64,000 nt of DNA. Origin: Adiantum capillus-veneris. Taxonomy: Eukaryota; Streptophyta; Polypodiopsida; Polypodiales; Pteridaceae. Position numbers and translations under genes: made by a program. The stretch lies in contig CM043944.1 of assembly GCA_014529385.2 (NCBI GenBank), forward strand, positions 173,602,740-173,666,739. Reading direction: 5' to 3'. Positions 1 to 10,562 of the stretch are shown here, piece after piece. A model generated the notes under the pieces. The model had not been told where the DNA came from and ran no database searches. It saw only the letters and a list, made by a program, of their open reading frames with translations. Positions within the stretch are counted from its first letter, which is position 1, and each line of letters opens with the position of its first letter.

Positions 1-419
1 ATGGCTGAAAACGCTAAGTTGTTCCTCCGGGGGTCTTGCTGAGAAGGTGCACTGCCAGACAACTGGGTCTCTTCTGCCTCTTCTTCTCGAAAGTGCTAGC
101 ACTAGCTTTTCTTATATACTGACTTGCCAAAGTTGCCTTACCTAGTTTCCCAACAAAGTCACTTAATAATAATAAGTGAAAAATGGATAAAATAGGAAAA
201 ATGGGTTCTATGCACTGTAAAATGCTCCTGATGTGTACTGACTGTAATCTGATGATCATGCTGTGTGCAACCAGAGGAAATGCAACTACTCTAAGTGCCT
301 CGACATGCACGGACCGCGAATAGACTCATAAAGGTTTCAGAAAACTTCCTAAGCTGAACTGAACCCTAGTTCTGAAGTAGCTTGTCCACATGCACATAGG
401 GCTAGATGTGCACGTGACA
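1..419 (-). repeat. 3' LTR of gypsy element 1, partial
   Basis: This matches the reverse complement of the start of the full LTR at 50,781-51,996, and the distal piece of the split LTR at 14,699-15,005. It ends on the plus strand with GTGACA at 419, which is the TGTCAC start in element sense. The rest lies outside the window. Confidence 0.85.
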
Positions 420-434
420 TCCCCTCCTTTTTTA
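420..434 (-). other. Polypurine tract of gypsy element 1
   Basis: In element sense a run of A then AGGAGGGGA directly precedes the LTR start. The same position in element 2 (62,892-62,904) is purine-only. It would prime plus-strand DNA synthesis. Confidence 0.7.
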
Positions 435-1349
435 AGTGAGGCACTGGTACCAAAATGTATGGTGTCGAGGGAGATCGCCAACAATGTCAGGAATCTTGGG
501 AAGGACTCTTTCCCGGCCCACTCTGATGCGTGGATCATGCAATACTTGAACTTCATAAAGATCTGCAACTCTTGCTTCTTTGGGCCGCACCGAAAGCGAT
601 ACAGTCATCTGTGGCTGTGACAAAGCTCCAACTTCGGCTATAGTTGTGGATCTACCTTCTTCAAGAATCTCCAAGGAGGAAAATTCTTGAAACCACTTCC
701 AACACAAAAAGATGAACATACCCATTCCATGTAAAGTGAGTGGAAAAAATCTAGTCTTCTTTAAAGACTGTGCATGCAATGTAGATGAACAAAGAGACAG
801 AGTGCCAAACCGTTCATCAAACACACACAAAAATTGTAATCAAAACTTGTCTTTCTAATCTAAATCAATCAATCGTGGCAAATCACAATAGAAATGCCGA
901 TGCTTGATGCTCAATCCTTCTTGTGCTCTTTCGGATATCGTGTCATGCCAAGGAAGAGACATGGAATGTGAATTCCTTGAATGCAAACATTTCATATTTT
1001 CATGAGTAATCCGCATACATCCATGCTCACTCATGAGTGAATCGTGTTCATCGTACAATATAGCATGCATATGAAAAGGGATCACATAAAGACGGTGACT
1101 AAAATATCGGAAACCATCACGAATGAAACACTCGAACAATGCGTACTGACTAATCATGCACATACATAATACTTCCTGTGGGGGTTCCAGAGATCTTGAC
1201 TCGATAGCCAATATCGATTATTCGTGATTGACTGAATCTGCAATGAGGTTAGCTTCACTAGAAAAAGCATCAACTAAACCATCATCCTTGTGAACAATCA
1301 TATCTGTATCCTGCAAATCATCATCATTGTAAATAATCACATCTTTTTA
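435..1349 (-). pseudogene. Conserved tail between protease and polypurine tract
   Basis: Interrupted minus-strand frames (855-1,211 and 432-830) have counterparts in element 2 at 62,160-62,890. The last frame runs into the polypurine tract and ends close to the LTR, as gypsy pol genes often do. I see no YxDD, RNase H or integrase motif here. The best reading is the C-terminal remainder of pol left after an internal deletion of RT to integrase. That is inference; it could also be an unrelated 3' ORF. Confidence 0.45.
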
Positions 1350-1800
1350 TCATGCAAAAACATATGTGTCGTGCTTTGGAGAAGACAAGACTGAGAGAGT
1401 CTCCTTCTCCTGATTCTTTCCAAGCTTCGCTTGCACATTAGAAATGAGAGATGAAGAATGAACAACTTCCTCCCCACGAATGACAATGGGAGAGTCACTT
1501 TTGGCATTGAAAGTGAAAGTATTGGCTGCCCAATCAATGAGAGGGTTATGCTCACGAAACCATCGAATGCCTAAAAGCATATCACATCCCGAAAGAGGAG
1601 ATACTACAAATTTTCTGCGGAAGGATGCTTGTTGAACAGTGAAGAACACATCAAGGCACTCTTGCGTGATGAGAGCCCGACACCTCGAAAGGAGATGTCT
1701 TGTTAACCTCCAAGCGGGCTCTTTCGACAAGAGAGTCACTTATCACATCATGCATAGTGTTTGGATCAAACAATATGACAAACACTGAATCTTCACATGA
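1350..1800 (-). pseudogene. Retropepsin-like protease domain of gypsy element 1
   Basis: The frame after gag carries a protease-like segment whose counterpart in element 2 contains a D-P-G-S active-site motif (61,563-61,575). Here one T is missing upstream (TGTTTGTC against TGTTTTGTC), which shifts the frame and ends gag at 1,743. The active-site triplet reads D-P-N, and about 18 bases after it are deleted relative to element 2. The remaining ORF (1,350-1,739) has hydrophobic strands typical of retropepsins. It is almost certainly inactive. Confidence 0.65.
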
Positions 1801-2699
1801 CCATAACACTTAATGAGACACTCATCAGTGGGAGGATCATGAGAAACTTGGGTCACACTAGTGTTCTCATTTATGGCATTAACAGAGGATGTGGTTTCTG
1901 TGGGTTCTTTAGATTCTTTAGATTCAATCTTAGGACATGTTCTTTTTATATGACCCTTGACGTGACAATGATAACATCGACCTTTCTTAGAATAGATGCT
2001 TTGTTCTTCTGACGTGATGTATCCTCCTAAAATTCCTTGTGATGCTTTTTCATCTGGGGTGAGGTTAGGTTTAGCAATTGTGTTAGCTTTACCCTTAGAT
2101 TCATTTTGTGAGTTCTTTTCTAAGAGACTAGAGGAATATTGGTTAGAAGAGTTACCATTCTTACCATTCTTATCGTTATGAGGGTTCTGAGAAGTCTGAG
2201 AGGTACTTTGTGAAGTCTTGTTCTCCTTAGGTTTTCCCTTATTGTGTTTCATCTCTTGTGTGAGAGGAATCGCTACTACCTTGTTGAGATCAACGGGATT
2301 AAATAATTTCACATCAAACCTGATATAGTCGCTCAACCCGAAAATGAAAGCCTCTTTACGCTTCGCATCCAATTTGCGTAATTGGGTGCCAAGCTGCAAA
2401 ACACGGTTAGAAAAAGACATGACTTGAGTACCATTCTGCTTGAGATTGCGCCAATCTTCTTTTAACTGCGCTAGATACTGAGATGGCAAGAACCGCGCCT
2501 TGAGCTTGTCTTGGAAGTCGACCCAACTGAAAGAAAGGGGAACGGCCACCTCGGCTTCCTCTAGGTGCATGGCCAATTGATCCTCTTGCCATGCTTGATA
2601 CCAATTAATGGTATCACCGGCAAGATACATGGCTGCCATCAAAACTTTGCTATTTCTTGTCTTCTTAGTTGTCGCAAAATAAGCATTAAATTGATGCAA
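1743..2699 (-). pseudogene. gag: Gag capsid and zinc-knuckle region, gypsy element 1
   Basis: A 318-residue frame holds a retrotransposon gag domain in its first 150 residues, with a W-Y-Q-A-W core and conserved basic and aromatic positions. An Asn/Ser/Lys-rich linker follows, then one CCHC zinc knuckle at residues 242-255 (C-x2-C-x4-H-x4-C). The family role is to form the particle shell and bind element RNA. The apparent start is not the real start. A stop just upstream (near 2,700) cuts it from the charged N-terminal part at 2,740-3,200, and the C-terminus runs out of frame before the protease. Confidence 0.85.
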
Positions 2700-2739
2700 T
2701 CAAGAATAAATAGCATTAGCATCCATCTTACTGTCATAC

Positions 2740-3200
2740 TTATTGAATGTCAACTTCTCTGTGACGGTGTTGTTGGAGTCCAAGTCTCGGTTGTGCCAAT
2801 TGATGAACCATCAACATCTTTGACTGGCTCGGGTTTCGGGGTGAGTACCTGTAGGACCAACTCTTGCATGCGTTGTTCTCTTTGCGCCTCACGCTCTAAC
2901 TCTAAGGCCGCTCGTCTTTCTTTGCATTCACGATCCAATTATGCCTTTCTTTCTTTGCGCTTGCGATCCAATTCTGTCTTTCTTTCTTCGGTCGCCAAGC
3001 GCGCTTGCTCGCGCTCACGCTCTAAGGTTGCCGTTCTTTCTTCGTCCGCCAAGCGCACTTTCTCAGGCTCACACTCAAGGCTACCGTTCTTTCTTCGTGC
3101 TCATGCTCCAAGGCGGCACGTTGTGCTTCTTGTCGTATCATAGTGGGGAAAATTCTTCTTCGCCACCTCCATGCGAAGTATCCATTCCGCTGCGGGTGAT
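2740..3200 (-). pseudogene. Charged coiled-coil N-terminus of gag
   Basis: Read on the minus strand this encodes runs of Glu, Arg, Lys and Ala in near-repeats (E-R-K-x-E-L-D-R-E type), broken by frameshifts. The matching part of element 2 is 52,560-52,920. A long charged helix before the capsid domain probably serves particle assembly. The repeat nature explains the indels. Confidence 0.6.
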
Positions 3201-3625
3201 GACCATACAGTGAAGTCTTGAGTTCGGAACTTGGGTTCTTGTGGTTCTTGAGTTCATGAGGGTCTTGAGTTCTTGAGGGTCTTGAGGTTCTTCTTTAGCT
3301 TGCAATCTGTGTTAGAGAAGGATTGTCTCTTACCGGAGCTCTACTCTTTCCTGCGGGCGCACCCCTTGGCGGCCTTGCGCTCACACCAAGGTTGCTTTTT
3401 CCCACCGCACGTCGATTGGTCGGACGCTAAGTGAATGGTCTGCTCTCAATGAGAGAAAAGAGGAACAAGGGGAGGCCAAACAAGCCCTTCTTTCTTGGGT
3501 TTTTTGTCCCTCTTCAAAACATGATTAGGAATCAACACGCCCAAGTGGACTTGGGTTACGTGCGATCGCAACAAGCAAAAAAAATTGTGTGGTTCTTTCC
3601 TAGAGTGATACAGAACACTGCCAAA

Positions 3626-3637
3626 GCTTTGATACCA
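3626..3637 (-). other. Primer binding site, tRNA-iMet type
   Basis: In element sense this reads TGGTATCAAAGC, one mismatch from TGGTATCAGAGC, the sequence complementary to the 3' end of plant initiator tRNA-Met. It lies one base inside the 5' LTR end. Element 2 has the perfect form at 51,998-52,009. Confidence 0.8.
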
Positions 3638-3910
3638 ATGTAAGGTGCAGTGGAAGTGAATGTTGAACTTTGCTCAAGATGAATGCTTCGAACTGTGCTT
3701 AAGGGTTCCTTTTACTTATGGAAGGGAGAGCCTTCCGTTCCTTTAGTGAGAGAGTGCAAATGATCACAAATAGTGGTAAACATTGTTAATGAAGGTGCTG
3801 AGACTGAGAGATAGAGAGAGAAGAATACGACACCAAAATGTTGTCAAACCCTCCTCCAAGGGCCCCACTCTCTATGGTGAGAGCCGTCTGCTATTGATTG
3901 CACAAATCTC

Positions 3911-4102
3911 TGAAGGAGTACGAGCGGAAGTGCGACACAAGAGAGAGTGCGAGAAGAAGAGCACAACGATATGGTGAGCTCGCTCTACTGTAATGTGTAG
4001 AGCATAGTGAGTTCTTATTAGGTTTTTACAAAAGAATATGTGTACATACCTGGCGGCCTGCCCACTTACCTGGGCGACCACATTGGGCTTTATACCCCAA
4101 CA
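3911..4102 (-). repeat. 3' LTR of copia element 1
   Basis: This 192-bp terminal repeat runs TGAAGGAG...CCCCAACA on the plus strand and is the same length as the copy at 9,259-9,450. Confidence 0.9.
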
Positions 4103-4113
4103 ACCTCCCACTT
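4103..4113 (-). other. Polypurine tract of copia element 1
   Basis: In element sense AAGTGGGAGGT abuts the 3' LTR, as is typical for plant copia elements. Confidence 0.8.
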
Positions 4114-4194
4114 AAAGTCCAATGTGGTACTTTAAGTGTGAGAGAAGCTAATATACAAGAGATGTAGAGAAGTGATATACTACCCTACACCTAA

Positions 4195-4938
4195 CTACTT
4201 GCAAAAATGCGCAAAGCTCTCTGAGGGAAGTCCTTTTGTAAGTAGATCAGCAGGATTTTCTATGGTGTGAACTTTGATAAGCTGAATTTGCTTATCCTCG
4301 AGCATTTCCCTGATGAAATGATACTTCACATCCACATGCTTTGTCTTTGAGTGATAAACTGGATTGCGGGCCAATTGTATAGCACTTTGACTATCACAAT
4401 ATAACATAGGCATCTCTTCTTTGATTCCCAAATCTGTTACTAGTCGATTAATCCAAATTGATTCTTTGCATGCCTTTGATGCTGCAACATATTCAGCCTC
4501 TGTAGTAGACTGAGTAACACAATCTTGTAATCTAGAACGCCATGATACTGCTCCACCAACCAATGTAAAGACATACCCTGACGTAGACCTTCGGTTGTCT
4601 AAGTCACCTGCATAATCTGAGTCTGTAAAACCCTTTACACTTAGCTCCTGACTCCCATAGCATATACGCATACTCTTTGTAGCTTTCAGATATCTCAATA
4701 TTCCTTTCACTGCCTCCCAATGTTTCTTGCCTGGGTTTGACATGTATCGACTTACTACTCCCACTGCAAATGCAATGTCTGGGCGAGTAGCAATCATTGC
4801 ATACATTAAAGTACCCACTGCAGATGCATATGGAATCTTATCCATTTCAGCCTGTTCTTCGTCAGACACAGGAGAATCTTGTTTGCTAAGTTTCACATAT
4901 GGTGGCAATGGAACACTCGATGCCTTTCCCTTCTCCAT
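4195..4938 (-). pseudogene. pol: Copia RNase H and end of RT
   Basis: This 247-residue frame continues the polyprotein after a TAA stop. RNase H occupies about residues 100-240. Catalytic acids are D106 (F-T-D-S-D-Y-A-G), E147 or E149 (T-E-A-E-Y) and D182 (Y-C-D-S-Q-S-A), followed by the usual H-S-K-x-K-H motif. RNase H removes the RNA strand during reverse transcription. The break before it sits at a codon where the related copia element 2 has Gln (CAA), so a CAA to TAA change explains the stop. Confidence 0.9.
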
Positions 4939-4947
4939 ATTGAAACG

Positions 4948-5709
4948 TTACAAAACCTTGTCAATATACTCTGTTTGAGATAACCAAACCAAATTCTTTG
5001 ATCTGTCTCTCTCAATGCACATACCAAGTATATGACTTGCCTCACCCATGTCTTTCATGTCAAACGATTTTGCCATCTTTGACTTCAAAGCTGAAATTTC
5101 TTCCAAGTGCTTGCCAGCAATCAACATGTCATCCACATACAAAATAAGGATCAACCAACTACCATCCTTAGCCTTCTTTGTATATAGACAGTGATCGAAC
5201 TCACTACGTTTGTAGCCTTGAGAAAGCATAAACTTGTGGAATTTATGGTACCATGCCCTCGGTGATTTTTTAAAGCCATAAAGACTCTTTAACAACTGGC
5301 ATACCCAATCTTCCTTGCCTTTCTCAACAAACCCTTCTGGCTGCTGCATGTAAATTTCCACATCTAAAACACCATGCAAGAACGTTGTCTTGACATCCAT
5401 TTGGTGCAACACCAAATCTAATATGGCAACCAATGCAAGAAAGCATCTCAATGTAGTCATCTTGACCACCGGAGAGAAGACTTCATCAAAGTCAATGCCT
5501 TGTTCTTGCTTAAAGCCCTTGGCAACAAGCCTTGCTTTGTACTTTGGCTGACTATCATGAGCGGTGATCTTATACCTGTAAACCCATTTACAAGGTAGAG
5601 CCTTTTTGCCCTGTGGTAATTTAACTAGCTTCCATGTCTTGTTTTTATGTAGAGATGTCATCTCTGACTGCATGGCCAATTGCCAATTCCCGGAGTCCTT
5701 CATTTGCAC
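4948..5709 (-). pseudogene. pol: Copia reverse transcriptase
   Basis: This RVT_2-type domain of 253 residues has the catalytic acids visible at D105 (Q-M-D-V-K-T) and in Y-V-D-D at residues 191-194. K-W-V-Y-R-Y-K and K-A-R-L-V-A-K-G upstream are standard copia motifs. It is separated from the preceding frame by a TGA at about 5,734 and from RNase H by a TAA at about 4,945. Otherwise it is well preserved. Confidence 0.93.
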
Positions 5710-5736
5710 TGCTTCCTTGTAACATGAAGGCTCATT

Positions 5737-6162
5737 TCAATCAGTCAACATGACATAGTTCATAGATGGAACAAACCTATCAGGAGGTCGCGTGACACGT
5801 CCAGATCTACGCACAATAGGTGGCTCAGGCTCAGCCACAACCTGTGGTTCCACTCTATCTTGTCCTTGCTCCTCTTGAGCCCTGACATTTTGTCTTGCAC
5901 GTGCAGGTCCATCTTCTTGGAAGACAACTCTTCTAATCTCCTCAACCCTCTCTGGTTTAGAATGATATTTGGATTCATTAAAGTGAACATCATTGCTGCG
6001 GACAACCTTTTTGGATTCGGGATCCCAAAGTCTGTACCCCATCTCACCAGAATTAGCATAGCCTAGAAAGATGCACTTTCTACTCTTTGGCTCAAGTTTG
6101 TTCCTAAATTCCTTTGGAACGTGAGTATATGCCTCACAACCAAAGACTCTGAGATGCTTGTA
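5737..6162 (-). pseudogene. pol: Copia integrase C-terminus and linker to RT
   Basis: Between the TGA at 6,160-6,162 and 5,737 the frame stays open. It shows the post-integrase block Y-K-H-L-R-V-F-G-C, then G-Y-R-L-W-D-P and an acidic linker ending R-x-S-G-R-V-T-R-P-P-D-R. This linker lies between integrase and RT in copia polyproteins. Confidence 0.85.
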
Positions 6163-8160
6163 TCAGGGCATTTTGCCTGACCATACCATCTCTGGCACTG
6201 AATCCTTCTGCAAAACCTTGCTAGGAGATGTATTTACAAGATGAACAGCTGTTGATACAGCTTCAGCCCAAAACCCATTTGGCAGCTGTGCATTAGACAA
6301 CATACTTCTGACCTTCTCTTGTATGGTCCTATTCATCCTCTCAGCAACACCATTTTGAGGAGGATTGTAAGGAGCAGTAAGTTCACGTTTTATACCTTTT
6401 GACTCACAAAAGTCCTGAAAGGCCTTTGAAACGTACTCTCCACCATTGTCAGTGTGTAAGCATTTAAGCTTCTTGCCACTCTGATTCTCCACAAGTGTCA
6501 CAAACGTTTTGAAAACACTAAACGCTTCATCCTTGTGCTTGAGAAAGTAAACCCATACTTTTCTCGAGTAATCATCTATAAATGTCATAAAGTAAGAAGC
6601 TCCCCCTAGAGATAGGTTAGGCATAGGTCCACACAAATCACTATGAACAAGTGCCAACTGTGTATCTCTTCTACTGCTTCTATGCTTATGTGGCTGCTGT
6701 GTTTGCTTACCATAGAGACAATGTTCACAGAATTCAAAATCATTAAATGAAAAGCCAGGCAAATAACCAGAACGAGACAAGATTTCCATTCCCTTCTTGG
6801 ACATATGTCCTAACCGGCTATGCCACAAAGAAACGTTAGGCTGCTCGGTTACATTGATTACATTTTTAGAGACATTTGATGCATAAATCATGTAAAGTCC
6901 TCCAGAATTTACTCCATGTGCTACTGTCATAGAACCCTTGGATATCTTCCACATGTTCTGTCCAAAAGTGGTGACGTAGCCAGCATCATCAAGTAAACCT
7001 GTGATGATCAAGCTCTTTGTAATTGCGGGAACATGTCTCACATTCTTCAGCGTGAAAGAAGAGCCATTCTGAAACTTCAATTGAACATCTCCAACACCTA
7101 AGATCTCACATGTCTGCCCATTGCCTAGCCGAACATGATCTTTAGTGGTCACATAAGAGGTAAACCACTCCTTGTTTGGAGACACATGAAGTGATGCCCC
7201 TGAGTCTATAATCCAGTCACTCAGTGCATTTCCATCAGATGCTGTAAGAAGAGCTGAGTCCATTGGATTCTTCAAGAAGTAGATGTCACCTGACACTAGA
7301 CTGTCATCCTTTGCAACAGTGTTTGTCACATTTATTTCTTGAATCTTCACTGAGGACTTGTTCTTCTCACCATGGTCTTCAGCTTTGTCTTTGCCTTTTT
7401 CTACTTTCCATTCTGTGCAGTCTCTTTTCATGTGACCCTTCTTGCCACAATGGTAGCATTCTATGTCACTCTTGCCTTTAGCACTGCGGGACTTGCTACG
7501 AGACTGATTCCTCTTTCCACCTTTGTACTTTTCTTTGGTCCTTCCCCTGAAAACTAAGGCTGTTCCTTTGCCTTTGTCCATTGTCTTTCTATTGGTTTCT
7601 TCAGTAAGCAGACTTCCTTCTACACCTGCTATGTTCAAACCATATCGAGGTGCAGAATTACTCAAAGCTGTGCGAAAAGTGTCCCAACTTTCCGGCAAGG
7701 TGATTGACAGGAACATAGCTCTAACAGGTTCATCAAACTTGACACCTTGAGCTGACAACTGACTATAGATTGTGTTGAATTCATTTAGATGATTGGACAT
7801 AGGTGTCCCTTCTTTCATCTTCAAGTCAACAAGCTTCTTAAGCCAGTATACCTGTGAAGCTGCACTCTGCTTCTCATAAAGATCACTCAGCTTTAACCAT
7901 GCTTGATAAGCCGACATCTCGTCTGCTACATTGAAGTAAACGATTTCTACCAAAGTCAGCATAATGGTAGAAAGTGCCAATTCATCCATTTCGCTCCATT
8001 CATCTTCGTCCATATCTTCTGGTTTAATCCCCTTGAGCTTTATAGGTTTTATCTGCTTCTTTTGTACCAACACGTGCCAAATGTGCTTCTTCCACAATGG
8101 GAAATTGGTTCCATCCAGCTTCTTGATATTGTAAAGAGTAGTGTCCTGTGATCCAGCCAT
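6163..8160 (-). pseudogene. gag-pol: Copia gag-protease-integrase frame
   Basis: This 665-codon frame begins with ATG after a 0.9-1.1-kb leader. The capsid domain spans about residues 1-200. The zinc knuckle is C235, C238, H243, C248. The protease motif D-S-G-A-S has D319. The integrase zinc site is H447, H452, C478, C481 and the DDE acids are D508, D571 and E607. All these residues are intact, so this half of the polyprotein looks unbroken. It ends at a TGA inside the integrase tail. The copy is a pseudogene only because of that and two later stops. Confidence 0.93.
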
Positions 8161-9244
8161 AGCTACGCTTCACAGTAGTTTACTTTCCTGGGAAAAATTC
8201 GGCAGAGTTTCCCCTGTAAATTGACCTCTGAACCAATATCAACCTGTCAAATGAACCAAGAAAGCTTCAGATTCAGCAGAAATTTTGGCAGAGTCTCCTT
8301 TGTAAAATGGCTCTGGTGTACTAAAAACAGACCAAAAAACAGCTCAAAAAACCACTGTCTCTCTGACACTGTAAGCTACGGGTAAACCTGTCCTGCACCT
8401 GTACTGTCTCTGACTGTCCTGTCACTGTCCTGTAAGCATAGACTGCAACAATGCCTCAACGGCAGTAAAGCAAAGATGCAATCCCAACTGTCTAACTCAC
8501 AGTCAATACATCCTAGCTGCCTATCTAAGGGTGCTCGAGGGATCGCTCCAAGACCTGTATCACCGAAGGGATCTCAACATTCGAGAATCCCCCAGCTCAA
8601 TAAAACCTCACTCAACCCTCAACAAAGGCTGCAGTAAATCTGACAGTACATAGACTTCCCACAAAGTCATACATCCACAAATTTCCCACTATATGTTGTA
8701 ATCGTTGTGGCGGTTATTTGCTGCGTGACTCACAGCCAGCAAACCCTCAACAGACATACATCATCTCTGACAATACATCCCATGTGAAAGTACCTGCAAT
8801 GTCAGGATGAAATCTGGAATATCAAGCAGCAAAAACAAGCTACCTGATGAACTAGTGGATGTCGCATACAGTCTGTGTGTAGATGCGCCCGTGTCGTATG
8901 TGACACGCCTCCAAGAACTGTGAGCCGTCCTTCGATGTGTAGACAGCCACAAATCAACACTCTGGGAGTGTCGATATCCTCAGCACCTGCAGTCGTAGGC
9001 CGAAAACCCCAAATTTGCAGAGTCGGATCTGCATCCGCTGAGACCACGTAGTCGAAAATGGCCTGCGCAGAACTTTGTCGAAGCCGAACGGTGACCGAGA
9101 TGACCTCAAAATGAAATTCTGAGCACACCGAGCCCTACGTGTTCTCCCACAAGATTTGGGGCCGTGTCTTTGCCTGTCGAATTTCACTCCAATTTGAGCT
9201 GGTGACTCTAGCCTCCTACAATGCTGCCCCGAGCCTCGATCTGA
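8161..9244 (-). other. Leader (5' UTR) of copia element 1
   Basis: This is about 1.1 kb of non-coding sequence between primer site and gag ATG. A block near 8,520-8,620 is also found in the leaders of copia element 2 (about 40,040-40,130) and, surprisingly, of the Tat-type element (about 59,140-59,240). No conserved ORF is seen. Confidence 0.7.
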
Positions 9245-9256
9245 GCTCTGATACCA
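9245..9256 (-). other. Primer binding site of copia element 1
   Basis: In element sense TGGTATCAGAGC, a perfect complement of the plant initiator tRNA-Met 3' end, lies two bases from the LTR. Confidence 0.9.
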
Positions 9257-9258
9257 GT

Positions 9259-9450
9259 TGAAGGAGTACGAGCGGAAGTGCGACACGAGAGAGAGTGCGA
9301 GAAGAAGAGCACGACGATATGGTGAACTCTCTCTACTGTAATGTGTAGAGCATAGTGAGTTCTTATTAGGTTTTTACAAAAGAATATGTGTACATACTTG
9401 GCGGCCCACCCACTTACCTGGGCGACCACATTGGGCTTTATACCCCAACA
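9259..9450 (-). repeat. 5' LTR of copia element 1
   Basis: 192 bp, the partner of 3,911-4,102, with seven differences. On the plus strand it begins TGAAGGAG and ends CCCCAACA, followed by the target duplication ATCTC. Confidence 0.9.
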
Positions 9451-10062
9451 ATCTCTACAATGATCTCAATGCAATGGACTTGCCGATGATGTCAACGACG
9501 ATGATGACAACAACAAGACGGGCTGAAAACTGAAAACGCTAGGGGCTAAAATTTGTAAATCTTATATCTGCTGAATTCTGACTATATGTCGGTGACGACG
9601 ACGATGCGACGACGACGTGCTAAAAACGCAGATGTTGAAATCTGTGAATAGCGGATTGAATCTACAAACATGGGTTGACTTGACATTGCAGCAAGGATCT
9701 GTTACGGGAAGGTGAGATCTGGGATGTTTGGGGGACTGCGGTACGGAGTCTGACTGCTAAAAATGCAAAATGCTAATGAAAATGGGGTACTTGTCATTGG
9801 GAATCTGCAAATTTTAAAACGCTATGCTAATCTGTTGTCTGTTGCAAAAACGGTAGGGGATCTGCTATGAATTTGTTAACGTCGAATTGATCTGCAACTG
9901 CAAAACGCTGGGGATGATTTGCAATGGCTGAAAAACATTGACCTTTCTTGATGGCTGAAAATGCTAAGTTGTTCCGTCGGGGGTCTTGCTGAGAAGGTGC
10001 ACTGCCTGACAACTGGGTCTCTACTGCCTCTTCTGCCCGAAAGTGCTAGCGCTAGCTTTTCT

Positions 10063-10549
10063 TGTTATAGAAATGATATTTTATGATTTATTATAGCTGA
10101 CAGGTGGAAAAGACTAGACCCAGCTTGGCCTATGCAAATGTATTTGTATATCATGTACATTTTATTATTCAAGTTCTCTTTTATGAGCTTTGGCCAATTA
10201 TGACCGGCCGGCCAGTTTGTAACCAATTTGACCATTCAAGAATCTATAAAACAAATATGTGCAAGAGGAAAATGGTCACTCTTGCACGGGGGGAGATTGT
10301 ACCCAGTGCTTGTGTCTTCTTCTCTCCTCTCCTCTTTTCTCTCTCGCCTTGCCGGCGTAGCACTCCGCTCTAGGAGGTGCACCTACACGCGTTCTGTCAC
10401 TCTCTCGCTGCTCTCTATCTCTCTTTGTTCGTGTATATTGTCGATTATGCATCTATGTGGTTGCCAGGTATGTCGATTAGTCTGTTCTATGGTTTGTAGT
10501 ATGCTATTTCAGGTATTTTGCAGGGAACTCCATGCTTTCGGCTGTAGCA
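10063..10549 (+). repeat. 5' LTR of the LARD-like element
   Basis: A TATA box (TATAAAA, 10,245-10,251) is followed at once by a perfect 9-bp inverted repeat (GTGCAAGAG at 10,259-10,267, CTCTTGCAC at 10,279-10,287). A pyrimidine-rich stretch follows. The layout suggests U3, transcription start and R. The second LTR keeps the TATA and both hairpin arms. Confidence 0.85.
10245..10287 (+). promoter_or_regulatory. TATA box plus promoter-proximal hairpin in the LTR
   Basis: TATAAAA lies 8 bp before a 9-bp stem with an 11-base loop. If transcription starts about 30 bp after the TATA box, the stem lies at or near the RNA 5' end. It is conserved in the 3' LTR near 14,388-14,431. Confidence 0.5.
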
Positions 10550-10550
10550 G

Positions 10551-10562
10551 TGATATCAGAGC
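10551..10562 (+). other. Primer binding site of the LARD-like element
   Basis: TGATATCAGAGC differs by one base from the tRNA-iMet complement TGGTATCAGAGC. It is one base from the LTR end. Confidence 0.75.

Larger units (their letters stand above)
3911..9450 (-). mobile_element. Ty1/copia element 1, near full length
   Basis: A 5.5-kb element with 192-bp LTRs is flanked by ATCTC on both sides (3,906-3,910 and 9,451-9,455). Domain order in element sense is gag, protease, integrase, RT, RNase H, which defines Ty1/copia. The two LTRs differ at seven positions by my alignment, six of them transitions, so the insertion is not very recent. Three in-frame stops break the single long frame. Confidence 0.93.

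Noticed and set aside
6160-6162. In-frame stops of copia element 1 as RNA-editing sites
   Set aside because: Some plants edit U to C, but ordinary C to T decay explains the stops, and one (before N-E-P-S-C-Y) would not restore an expected residue.
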